A stretch of 64,000 bases of DNA from Lingula anatina (taxonomy: Eukaryota > Brachiopoda > Lingulata > Lingulida > Lingulidae): contig NW_019775536.1 of assembly GCF_001039355.2 (NCBI RefSeq), forward strand, positions 312,110 to 376,109, written 5' to 3'. This document shows, in pieces, positions 1 through 11,780 of this stretch (its first letter is position 1; the number at the start of each line of letters is the position of its first letter). Both the position numbers and the translations under genes were made by a program. The notes beneath the pieces were generated by a model. The model saw only the letters and a program-made list of their open reading frames with translations. It was not told where the DNA came from and did not search any database.

Positions 1-1
1 G

Positions 2-3000
2 TCTATAATGGAAAAAATTGCTGAAGAAGAAGAGTACAGAAAGATAAGAATAAAGATGAGAGCTGAAGAGATGTTAAGGTCTGCATCTTTACCACGCAAT
101 ATGGAGAGCAGAAACAAAGCCCTTGCACAAACAAGATCCAAATTATGGTCATCAAAGGCTAAAGAGCTTGGTTTAAGCACCAGTCAAAGTTTTAAACCAA
201 GGATCAACCCGGATGTACCAAATTTTGAGGAAAAACATTGGGAGCTTCAACGTGAGCTTTCCAAAAGAAAGTTAGAGAAAGAAGCCACTGTATGCAAACC
301 ATTTAACTTGCGTACATCACGCATACCATCCAAGAAAAATAAAGTATATGAAGATATGCAGAAAGATGAAGATACTTTGAAAGAAAACAGATGGCCTTAT
401 AAAAACCCAAGAGCTAAACCTGAGCCAGTGAGATTGTCCAGAGGTAGGTTTTTCAAGTGGGAATGCTTTTGAAGGTATTCTTTAAAAATTATTGTAGTCC
501 TTATTTATTCTTTTCATGATAAAACATGAAAAAAATCAGCAACTGATATCTTACCTTTTCTGTGTTATGTCACTACACATATGACATTATTACAAGCTCT
601 TCATATTATTTTACAGGGGCACTTTCTGCATCTATGGATACTATTCCAGCAAAGATGACAGCTTCATCAGAACTCCGGTCAAGTGCTAATAAGTATGTGG
701 TTTATTTGCCTCACTAGAGGCAGTTTTTAGCTTTACATGCTACGTAAGACCTCATAACACCCTGTGTTAGAAACCTTCAAAGCCAGGTTTGATGTCACTT
801 ACATGCAAGTAGAGTGCAGAAGTGGTAACACTACTGCATAGCTGGAATAAAAAGACTTGGAACATTATCTAACTTGTGCATGAATCAATACAACTTGCAT
901 TACATTACATTCATCATGACATTTTAAAAGGTGCAATGGAGGACACAAAATTACCCCAGGATGTGAGTATTTATAGGCTTCAGAATTCATGACACAGGGT
1001 CTTATGAGGACTTACCTACAGTACATCCTGGGCGAACAGGCCAATTAATTTTTTTTAATCCGCTTAAATGAATAACGTGGTGTATACGGTAAGCTAATTT
1101 GAGCTGATGATGTAACAGCTGTATTTTTGTGTTGAAAATTATACTTTCAGTTTCTAACAGATCTCCCTCAACTGAATAGCTACCAACACAATTTTAATGT
1201 CTATTTAATCACAACAATAAGTTATACAATCTGGTCCCAGGGTATCTTTTTCAAAGCTTACTTCTGGTTTTATCGATGAAAAGCAAAAAAAAAAAAAAAC
1301 TTTGTTTGATGGAATATTGTATTAAGAGCCTCATATCTCCCAAACAAAACACATTTAAAGGAACTGCTGGCACTGGGTTGTATTTCACACCCTTGTCATC
1401 AACCATGTCAATTTTCATGATGATATCTGACTTTGATGCAGAGTTCAGGGGAAGCCAATCACTATCTTACACCAATTTACAAAGTAGTTAAACTGATGAT
1501 AAAAGTAGTAGCATATAGGGTGGTAAATTTAAAACAGTAAAAAAAAGGAATTTTTGCTTTTAGACTATATATGTATGTAATTTTATTGCACTAATATCTA
1601 GATAAGTATTTTATATATAAAAGAAGTGGGATTTTGATCGATTAAAGCATCAGTCTCCCTTTAATTGAGGTTTCTGTTCTAAATGAGTGGGAGGCCTACA
1701 AAAATTTCATTTGCCTTGACACAAAACATAAATTAGAGGCTTTATCAATTGGTTCTACAAGCAGCACACCACTCTTGAAGCACTGAAGCATGTTTTTGAA
1801 AAAAGGTGTGCCCAGGCCTTAGATGCGGGTGTTATATCTTTGTAGAGTAAGCAGTATGCTGTGTGTTTATGTGTTATGTATTGCTTCAGACTAAATCTAA
1901 ATTTTAAGAGGTGTACATATATTTAAATACACAGGGAGAAGATGAGTACCATGATCAAGAAAGAACTGGAGGAACTTGAGAATGAAAGAAGACGACGCCA
2001 AAGGGAACGTCAGTTGAAAAAAATGGTAGCAGAAAGGGCAGCTGCAAATGATCGATCTGTGCCTCTTAAAGCTTGCTCAAAGGAAAAGCTAAAAGGATAC
2101 AAGTATGTTTATCTCGTTGTTATACAGTAAGCACTATTCACTACAATGGGCCTTTTTGTGTACAAACACAGATGTGTCTGTACATAGAGCTGTCATCTGC
2201 ATCTGTTTTCACCATTTATGTGCATTTTCATGGATAACATGATATGTGGAAAACTGTTTGACTTAGAGAACTGAAGAATATTCATAAAATACAGGTCAGG
2301 TTTATTGGACCAATTTTCAAAATTTATGCTGTTTGTTGTTCTTTCAGCATAAATTATACAATTATACTTAATGCAGTACAGAAAACACATTGCAAGAAAA
2401 ACCATTTGACCTTTTTTTCTTCAGACTTACAGGAGTGATAAATGTTATTTATATACAGGTGGAGTTAAAAAATCAGCTTGATCGGACCATGTCTCCAAAA
2501 GTTTTTTTTTCTTCAGCATATATTGTATGGTATGCAATGCAGATAATACATAAGCAGAGAACTGGTTGGCTTTTTGTCTTCAGGAGGGATTTAATATTAC
2601 TAAAATATCAGTTGAGTTTTTAAAAATATCAGCCTATTTGGAATATTTGTCTTGAAGTTATGCTGTTTTTTTTTTTTTTTTNNNNNNNNNNNNNNNNNNN
2701 NNNNNNNNNNNNNNNNNNNNNNNNNNNNNNNNNNNNNNNNTGTGCATGAATCAATACAACTTGCATTACATTACATTCATCATGACATTTTAAAAGGTGC
2801 AATGGAGGACACAAAATTACCCCAGGATGTGAGTATTTATAGGCTTCAGAATTCATGACACAGGGTCTTATGAGGACTTACCTACAGTACATCCTGGGCG
2901 AACAGGCCAATTAATTTTTTTTAATCCGCTTAAATGAATAACGTGGTGTATACGGTAAGCTAATTTGAGCTGATGATGTAACAGCTGTATTTTTGTGTTG

Positions 3001-5855
3001 AAAATTATACTTTCAGTTTCTAACAGATCTCCCTCAACTGAATAGCTACCAACACAATTTTAATGTCTATTTAATCACAACAATAAGTTATACAATCTGG
3101 TCCCAGGGTATCTTTTTCAAAGCTTACTTCTGGTTTTATCGATGAAAAGCAAAAAAAAAAAAAAACTTTGTTTGATGGAATATTGTATTAAGAGCCTCAT
3201 ATCTCCCAAACAAAACACATTTAAAGGAAATGCTGGCACTGGGTTGTATTTCACACCCTTGTCATCAACCATGTCAATTTTCATGATGATATCTGACTTT
3301 GATGCAGAGTTCAGGGGAAGCCAATCACTATCTTACACCAATTTACAAAGTAGTTAAACTGATGATAAAAGTAGTAGCATATAGGGTGGTAAATTTAAAA
3401 CAGTAAAAAAAAGGAATTTTTGCTTTTAGACTATATATGTATGTAATTTTATTGCACTAATATCTAGATAAGTATTTTATATATAAAAGAAGTGGGATTT
3501 TGATCGATTAAAGCATCAGTCTCCCTTTAATTGAGGTTTCTGTTCTAAATGAGTGGGAGGCCTACAAAAATTTCATTTGCCTTGACACAAAACATAAATT
3601 AGAGGCTTTATCAATTGGTTCTACAAGCAGCACACCACTCTTGAAGCACTGAAGCATGTTTTTGAAAAAAGGTGTGCCCAGGCCTTAGATGCGGGTGTTA
3701 TATCTTTGTAGAGTAAGCAGTATGCTGTGTGTTTATGTGTTATGTATTGCTTCAGACTAAAACTAAATTTTAAGAGGTGTACATATATTTAAATACACAG
3801 GGAGAAGATGAGTACCATGATCAAGAAAGAACTGGAGGAACTTGAGAATGAAAGAAGACGACGCCAAAGGGAACGTCAGTTGAAAAAAATGGTAGCAGAA
3901 AGGGCAGCTGCAAATGATCGATCTGTGCCTCTTAAAGCTTGCTCAAAGGAAAAGCTAAAAGGATACAAGTATGTTTATCTCGTTGTTATACAGTAAGCAC
4001 TATTCACTACAATGGGCCTTTTTGTGTACAAACACAGATGTGTCTGTACATAGAGCTGTCATCTGCATCTGTTTTCACCATTTATGTGCATTTTCATGGA
4101 TAACATGATATGTGGAAAACTGTTTGACTTAGAGAACTGAAGAATATTCATAAAATACAGGTCAGGTTTATTGGACCAATTTTCAAAATTTATGCTGTTT
4201 GTTGTTCTTTCAGCATAAATTATACAATTATACTTAATGCAGTACAGAAAACACATTGCAAGAAAAACCATTTGACCTTTTTTTCTTCAGACTTACAGGA
4301 GTGATAAATGTTATTTATATACAGGTGGAGTTTAAAAAATCAGCTTGATCGGACCATGTCTCCAAAAGTTTTTTTTTTTCAGCATATATTGTATGGTATG
4401 CAATGCAGATAATACATAAGCAGAGAACTGGTTGGCTTTTTGTCTTCAGGAGGGATTTAATATTACTAAAATATCAGTTGAGTTTTTAAAAAATCAGCCT
4501 ATTTGGAATATTTGTCTTGAAGTTATGCTGTTTTTTTTTTTTTTTTTTTTTTATTCTCCTCGGAAGCAATGGCTGATCAGACTTAAATGTTCATTTTTCA
4601 AACACTTGCATTTTAAAGATGTGACTTTTCACTCCCATTCACCTATGGGATTACGCAATATTTTGTGAACTCTCATGGGCCTTAAGCTATATTCTTATTG
4701 TCCATGTTACTTGATGTGCATAATTACAATTTGGTGTTGATTTTGCTGTTAAGCATTATGTAATATTGTATCAAAATTGACAAAATAACCTATTTTGTGC
4801 ATCATTATTTACTGCTTTTTATCTGTACATTTGACAGCTTTGCTGCCTTTTTTAAACTTGCATTGAATAGCATGGATGATATTTTTTACAGAGAAGCTGA
4901 CAGAGCAAGGCAGGAGGAATATAGACGTGAAATGAATGAAATAAAAGAAAGAGTTGACAAGAGGCCATTTTTGTTTGAAAGAACAACACAGGTAGCTTTC
5001 CTTATTTCTAAAGCCATATTGTTTTATACTGGCAAAAAAAAGCAATTTCAATCTTTGCCTGTTCAATACATTTATCTGTTTTATCAAATCAGTCATTGTG
5101 TGCTAAATTAGATTTTTTTTCAGACACTGACTTTAATCCACACACTAAAACAATAATTATACTTTAATCTAAAACATTGTAATTACCAGCTTGCCATTTG
5201 TTATAACCAGTCCTGTTGGTTTTTAAGGTTCTTAGGACTCTGATGACTCAATAAAATTCACTTCATATTTTATTTCATTAGTTCTGCCCTAAAGTTGACA
5301 ATTCCAATTTTAGTCTAGTCTTCTCTCTGTCACATCATTTTTATTCCATAGCTAGTTACATCTCTTTCGTACCATTGCCCATTTACTTTTTGATTAACAT
5401 ATAAAGCTTGGCTTTTCTGTCTCCTCTCTGTCAATAACAGGTATATATATTTTAAAAAATTAGATAATTTTTTTTCTTCGCAATGGTGCAAGTACTGGAT
5501 GCATACTGTATGCATTTTCACAAGAAAAATGATACATTTTCCCAACAAACTGGAATAATAATTTAACAAATAATATTGGAATACATTGCATATTTTCCAA
5601 TAACTTTTATAGGTAAATGCCAGAAAAGCGGCTGAGAGGAAGTATCATGATACACTAAGACGTGCAGGAATCGATGAAGAATTTATTGCTGATAAAGGTT
5701 CTCACGCTAGGGGATACAGATATGAGGATGATGATGAGGATGATGATGATGCCAGTGACCTGGGCTCCTACAGGGCCACTGTCAAACAAGGTTATGAGGA
5801 TGATGGGCTGTCCGATGGGGATCGCACACCAGAGGAACAGTCAGACTTGGAATAA
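2..5855 (+). CDS. FAM161A: FAM161 family centriolar/ciliary protein (3' part of gene)
   Basis: Exons by frame and GT-AG sites: <2-443, 617-692, 1935-2102, 4892-4991, 5613-5855 (stop TAA 5853-5855). They join in phase to 342 residues; the 5' end lies outside the window. The protein is basic and rich in charged helix (ELEELENERRRRQRERQ). Family signatures include FKPRINPDVPNFEEKHW, VCKPFNLRTSRIPSKK and the C-terminal segment KERVDKRPFLFERTTQ running into NARKAAERKYHDTLRRAGID. These match the conserved UPF0564/FAM161 core. The tail after about residue 290 is a low-complexity acidic stretch (EDDDEDDDD). Vertebrate FAM161A and FAM161B bind microtubules at the basal body and connecting cilium; a similar role is inferred here. 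The A versus B assignment is uncertain because invertebrates often have one gene. An identical copy of the third exon lies at 3801-3968; see the duplication entries. Confidence 0.9.
875..2681. repeat. Copy 1 of 1.8-kb near-identical tandem duplication
   Basis: This segment, from TGTGCATGAATCAATACAAC to a poly-T run, recurs almost base for base at 2741-4533 (offset 1866), with N bases between the copies. It carries the FAM161 exon 1935-2102 and its flanking introns. Differences are few: for example GGAACTGCTGG against GGAAATGCTGG near 1360/3227, and small indels in A/T runs. Such low divergence, including in intron sequence, fits two alleles joined in series better than an old duplication. Confidence 0.93.
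2165..2640. repeat. Dispersed repeat family with 'ATTCATAAAATA(C/T)AGGT' core
   Basis: This intronic stretch contains GAATATTCATAAAATACAGG, 'TTTCAAAATTTATGCTGTT' and 'TTCAGCATA(A/T)AT' in a fixed order. The same ordered words recur at 4031-4505 (duplicate copy) and, two units in tandem, at 19820-20210. No coding capacity or terminal repeats seen. Confidence 0.7.
2682..2740. other. Assembly gap (59 N)
   Basis: A run of N follows a poly-T tract and precedes the start of the second copy of the 1.8-kb duplication. The gap sits exactly at the duplication junction. Confidence 0.98.
2741..4533. repeat. Copy 2 of 1.8-kb near-identical tandem duplication
   Basis: Second copy of 875-2681, ending in the same poly-T run and then continuing into unique sequence. 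It carries a duplicate FAM161 exon at 3801-3968 (168 nt, a multiple of three). If genuine, including both exons would add 56 residues in frame. Probably a haplotype artefact. Confidence 0.9.
4670..4850. repeat. Dispersed repeat family with 'CAAAATTGACAAAAT' core
   Basis: The ordered words 'AATTTGGTGTTGATTTTGCTG', 'ATCAAAATTGACAAAATAAC' and 'CTATTTTGTGCATCAT' recur at 45068-45160. Reverse-complement or shorter versions appear near 11830-11895, 41700-41750 and 32450-32500. Non-coding; family unknown to me. Confidence 0.65.
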
Positions 5856-6129
5856 TTTCACTGTATTTAATTGGACTTGATCAAATCTGGTAGACTCAGG
5901 AATCAGGGATTGGCTAGATATTTTATATGTAGTACATTTTATAATATGCATTGATCATACAAAAAAACTTTCATACATGTAATCTACAAAAACAACAGCT
6001 AAAGAATTTTGAGCTGAAAAATATTGACAATTCCAAGTTTTGGACATTGTGTTTCCTGTTTCTGAGGTAGCAAAATTAACAGTTCAAAGGAGCATTGCAT
6101 TATTGATTGTTAAACATTAACACTTAAGG

Positions 6130-6340
6130 GTGCATATTGAGACAGTTTCCTGTGAAAATTAACCCCTGCCCGGACCCACCAACCTTTATCATCCTTTCCT
6201 GACACTTGCCATAACTCTTTGACAAACTGGGGAAATTAAAAAGTCCTTACTCACACTTAAATGATAGTTTTCTGAATTCTGTCAACTCTTCAAGGTTCTG
6301 TGCAATTCGGAAATGTGTCAAGATGGTTGATGGGCTGTGA
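6130..6340. repeat. Dispersed non-coding repeat ('CTGACACTYRCCATAACT' family), copy 1
   Basis: The words ACCAACCTTTATCATCCTTTCCTGACACTTGCC, split across this segment, followed by 'CTGGGGAAATTAAAAAGTCC', recur in order at 15355-15470 and 46135-46260. No terminal repeats or ORF seen. Confidence 0.6.
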
Positions 6341-7276
6341 GGTTCAACCGGGAGGGGGGAATTTTAATTATTTTTGCAACTATTCATTTATGGCAATTAT
6401 CATGTTAAAATATGATCAAAAAGTATATCTTGTCCACAGATAAGCTCTACAAGAAGTGTTATTTGTACATAATGAGTATTTAAAACCCTGCACTTTTTCA
6501 CTTTCACCAGATGTATAGGAAAGTTGCATAAAAAAAACAAAGTGAAAAAAAAAAGGATATATTAGTAAGTGGTATCTATCAAGGCTTTTATGTAGTTTTG
6601 TAAAATGTGCTTTGTTGTATGATGTTCACTTTAATGGTCAGTATGTATTTAATTACCAATTAAAACCACTTTGTGAAGAATGAATGAGAAATTTCAATTC
6701 TTTATGCATGGACACAGTGTGTCTGTATATATGGCCATCACCTGTCTGTCATTGTCTGCTATGAAATTTTAAAATATAGAATACATGACCTCATTGTCAC
6801 ATCATTACACGATGTATCATGTATAATACAGATGGTTTTCTTGAAGTTGCAAGAGGGGTGGGGGGGGGGGGCATTGGACATTTTTATTGATCAAGAAAGC
6901 AACTATGTATTTTACTGAGATGCATGAAATGTTCATATTATTTAGCGTGATCTGTGCATGAAGCACCCCATTCCCATGACTTGTGAACAACTGTTCATTT
7001 TTGCCAAAACATGGAATTTCCTTAGGTAAACCATAATTTATCCCTTAATAACCAATCCAATTAATGAATCTGTTAACGAATCCAATCCGATATTCAAAGT
7101 TTGTCCTTGTTTTTTTTATTTTTTAACATTTGGTTTTTTGTATAAGAGATTATTACAAAGGGGCAGCCATTGCTAGCTTCCGACATCTGTATTATACATG
7201 GCACAGGGCTTCTGTACAATACATATTTTATCTGTACCACAATGGTGGTCAAAATAAAGTTCACAGACATTTAGGG

Positions 7277-7500
7277 TGCTTTCCCAGAGATTTAGATCGA
7301 TCTAAAGATTAAGTTTTAGATCGACCTAACTCCCTGGGGGTTCACGCTTAATTGCAGTCAGCCGAGCGGGCACCATAGTTAATTACCCCCTTACAGCTTT
7401 TAGTAGGCGGGACAGACGCTTAAGCTGGCCAAGCTGACAGTAATCTAGTGAGACTCCCCACAGGGATAGATCGATCTAAAAATCTATGGAAATGGGGTGT
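7277..7500 (-). mobile_element. MITE with GATCGATC-containing ends, copy 1
   Basis: About 220 bp bounded by imperfect inverted ends built around TTAGATCGATCTAA, with CCCAGAG on one side and CTATGGAAATGGGG on the other. Interior words GGGGGTTCACGCTTAATTGC and TAGTAGGCGGGAC are the reverse complement of interior words in the copies at 47474-47684 and 49340-49549. It has no coding capacity and must be moved in trans. Confidence 0.8.
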
Positions 7501-8785
7501 TAGAATCGGCCCAAGACTTAGCGGATATCGCTCCTGGAGCAACTTGAGTTTGTAGGAGCATTTGTGCTTGGTGCGAAATTCATGTTGGTGTTAAACTTTT
7601 TGGTAGCCATCAATAGAAACCTTAACCAGAACAAATACAGAAATATTCTGAAAACCAACTGCCTTCCATTTGTTAGAAACCTGTCAGGAAGAATACCTTG
7701 CTGCTTCAGAGCCCTGGAAGCAGCCAGATGAGGGCAGACGCACCACTGACCATTGCTGACTGGACACTGTTATTACTTTTTCACAGATGACAATTTAAAA
7801 AAATGGAGATTGAAATGCTTTTAAAGGTTGATGTATGACATAGAATCAGCCGTGTGTTTTTGATTGTATAATTAGGTGAATTCAATTAAAGAGCTGATGT
7901 CACAATTAAAAGTTATTAAAACAAGACATAAACCCTAGTATTCATTTTCAAGTCAGACAAGTAGGAAAAGACTAAAAAAATTATTTGGAAAAAATAGTCA
8001 AATGTCAAGTCTGTATATAACATATGTTGAATGAATATATAAAAATAGTATTAAAATAGAGTTGATAGCATTAAAAAACTGGCTTAGATTCTGTATTGCA
8101 TATTCACTCACAATTCATGAAATGGAAAGAAAAGTATTTTATTGTAATAGCATCAGACAGTACAGCATGTAGTCACAAACATACATGTCAATCAAAAGGA
8201 TTAAAAGTGAAATTTGAGATTATTAATCTCAGTACATCTTTTTTACTATTAAAACTTAATAAAATGATGCAAATAGTACACTGATATTTCAACTCTTTTC
8301 TATTATCAAATGGTACGATGCATGAATTTATAATTATACTATAAACTTACAATGCTTTAAAGCTTATCATAACAATCACACATTATTTTACATTACTTGC
8401 ACATTACTCTAATGAAGGAGCAGTCACTGAATTGATTATTTACCTTCAGAAAAGTTTTCACCAGGTATATTTCTTTTAAATCGAAATGCATACAACACCC
8501 GACTTCAAATATGAATTTCTTTAATAATCCCTGGGAACATATATTAACCAACACCACTCAGTCATTAAAGATGTCAAGTTGGAACTTTCGAAGATTTACT
8601 TCCTAAACCTCTACTGTATAACTATATTATTAGAATTTGATGTCTGCAGCTGTTAGAATAGATCCCAATTCATTACATCATTTTACCAATAGTGGTTAAT
8701 TTAAATTAACAAAATATATATAAACAATATTCTCAAGGTGTCTGACTCAACTAAATAGATGCCCTATAGACAAACATTAAGTTTG

Positions 8786-11736
8786 CTATTCACACATTAT
8801 TGTAAGTTTACTGTCGTTATCATCACTTTCATTGCCATCCATTTCCATGATCGGATCAATGGACTGAGCGTGTGTTGTTTCTGCAATACTACTAGCAGTT
8901 GTTATATGAACTTGCTCATCTGCATGTAAATCATGCAAACTCATGTTTCCTGCCATTTCCTCGTGATCTAAAGTCAAGTGTAAGTCACTCTGGTATATGA
9001 TTTCTTCTTTGCCTCCCTGAGTACCATGGTAGCTGGTAGTTAAACTGGACATCTCTTGAGGCTGGGTCAGCACTACCACATTAGCACCAGAAGTGTGGGT
9101 GGGTAGTGTAGAACTCATGCATTCATCATTGCCCAAAACTTCTACAAATACAGATTAAAAGACAACAGTAGCACCTCTTTGAACAAATGGCAAAACTGAC
9201 CTCACATGATGGTACATATGCAGACATTTAACAAAGAAACTTATAGAAAAAGATTCAATGACACTTTGCAAATTGGACTGGGAAAGAGTTGAATCGGAAA
9301 TAATCCAGGTCAATTATAATTTCAAAGGCAAGTTGCAATTTAGTCCTGAGGAACATTTTTGTAAATTTGAGAATAACACGTAAAAGGTTTTTCCTTTAAT
9401 GGCATTTACAAGGCAATATCAACACTGACAGACAGGACATGTTCAAGAGATGGCTATATAGTCAAGAGACATGGCATCTGCCCCAACTTCCAGTGAAGCT
9501 CTTCTTACCTTCTGTGCCAAGGATATTATTCTGTAGGTCTAAATCTCCTTCTGGTTGAGTTGTGACAGCTACAACATCTTTTGTTACTGCATGAGGAAAA
9601 ATTATGGACTCACATGGACTGCCATGAAGATCTGGAATTTTATTTCAATCAAAAAGAACACAATGAATATATTTGACAATGTAGGGCTGTTTGAAAATGT
9701 GCACAAAGATGTATGCTGACAATTATATTTACAGCTTTCCAAATCTACAAATCTCAAAACAGGAATATGGCATGGTCATGACTTTTTTCTGTAGGATAAT
9801 ATGATTCTTACCTGGGTTGCCAAACTGATATAAGTCATCTTGATTTTGCTGAATAAACAAAACATTTTGGCAACTGTCCATTCCATCATCCTGCTGAGCA
9901 ATGGTGCTGGATTTACTGGGCCTGCCCTTTTTCAACGATTTGGACAAGAGGTGTCCCTTCATGTGAACATTTCTACTGCCACTTTGAGAAAATGACTTGT
10001 CACACAGTTCACACATATACATTTTCTTCCCTATGAAGAAATGATGTTCATTATTCTTCTTGTATATGAATCTTAAAAGCATGCAATACATTATCCATGA
10101 ATTTTTACAGATATCNTTATCATCACTTTCATTGCCATCCATTTCCATGATCGGATCAATGGACTGAGCGTGTGTTGTTTCTGCAATACTACTAGCAGTT
10201 GTTATATGAACTTGCTCATCTGCATGTAAATCATGCAAACTCATGTTTCCTGCCATTTCCTCGTGATCTAAAGTCAAGTGTAAGTCACTCTGGTATATGA
10301 TTTCTTCTTTGCCTCCCTGAGTACCATGGTAGCTGGTAGTTAAACTGGACATCTCTTGAGGCTGGGTCAGCACTACCACATTAGCACCAGAAGTGTGGGT
10401 GGGTAGTGTAGAACTCATGCATTCATCATTGCCCAAAACTTCTACAAATACAGATTAAAAGACAACAGTAGCACCTCTTTGAACAAATGGCAAAACTGAC
10501 CTCACATGATGGTACATATGCAGACATTTAACAAAGAAACTTATAGAAAAAGATTCAATGACACTTTGCAAATTGGACTGGGAAAGAGTTGAATCGGAAA
10601 TAATCCAGGTCAATTATAATTTCAAAGGCAAGTTGCAATTTAGTCCTGAGGAACATTTTTGTAAATTTGAGAATAACACGTAAAAGGTTTTTCCTTTAAT
10701 GGCATTTACAAGGCAATATCAACACTGACAGACAGGACATGTTCAAGAGATGGCTATATAGTCAAGAGACATGGCATCTGCCCAACTTCCAGTGAAGCTC
10801 TTCTTACCTTCTGTGCCAAGGATATTATTCTGTAGGTCTAAATCTCCTTCTGGTTGAGTTGTGACAGCTACAACATCTTTTGTTACTGCATGAGGAAAAA
10901 TTATGGACTCACATGGACTGCCATGAAGATCTGGAATTTTATTTCAATCAAAAAGAACACAATGAATATATTTGTAGGGCTGTTTGAAAAAGTGCACGAA
11001 GATGTATGCTGACAATTATATTTACAGCTTTCCAAATCTACAAATCTCAAAACAGGAATATGGCATGGTCATGACTTTTTTCTGTAGGATAATATGATTC
11101 TTACCTGGGTTGCCAAACTGATATAAGTCATCTTGATTTTGCTGAATAAACAAAACATTTTGGCAACTGTCCATTCCATCATCCTGCTGAGCAATGGTGC
11201 TGGATTTACTGGGCCTGCCCTTTTTCAACGATTTGGACAAGAGGTGTCCCTTCATGTGAACATTTCTACTGCCACTTTGAGAAAATGACTTGTCACACAG
11301 TTCACACATATACATTTTCTTCCCTATGAAGAAATGATGTTCATTATTCTTCTTGTATATGAATCTTAAAAGCATGCAATACATTATCCATGAATTTTTA
11401 CAGATATCATACTACACCTAAACATTAACCATTCATCACTTCTTTATCATCTAAATGAGAGCAATTTTCTAAAGTATATTCAAGGACATATGTATACATG
11501 GTTCAGACAATTTTATTCTTATGTAAGTTACATATATCCTGCATGTGCTTACCTGAATGAGTGAAAAGATGTTTCTTTAAACTTGATTGCTCAGCAAAGC
11601 TTCTATTGCAACCGCTTACATTGCAGATAAATGGTCTTTCACCTACAATAAAGTGTTTATTTGGTAACAATAACAATTCACATCAAGACCAGTAAAATTT
11701 AGCCAAAACAATGAACTGAGAAAACATGCTGTTAAC

Positions 11737-11780
<44 letters not shown>

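Larger units (their letters stand above)
5856..8785. other. Convergent 3' regions of FAM161 and ZNF410-like genes
   Basis: No coding exon recognised. It should hold the 3' UTR of FAM161 (plus strand; one possible AATAAA at 7253-7258) and that of the ZNF410-like gene (minus strand; a TTTATT, i.e. AATAAA on minus, at 8138-8143). It also contains a G-rich run near 6855-6870, a dispersed repeat at 6130-6340 and a MITE at 7277-7500. Confidence 0.6.

Noticed and set aside
1276-1491. Open frame of 71 codons repeated at 3142-3357
   Set aside because: It lies in an intron of the FAM161 gene and is repeated only because the whole 1.8-kb segment is.
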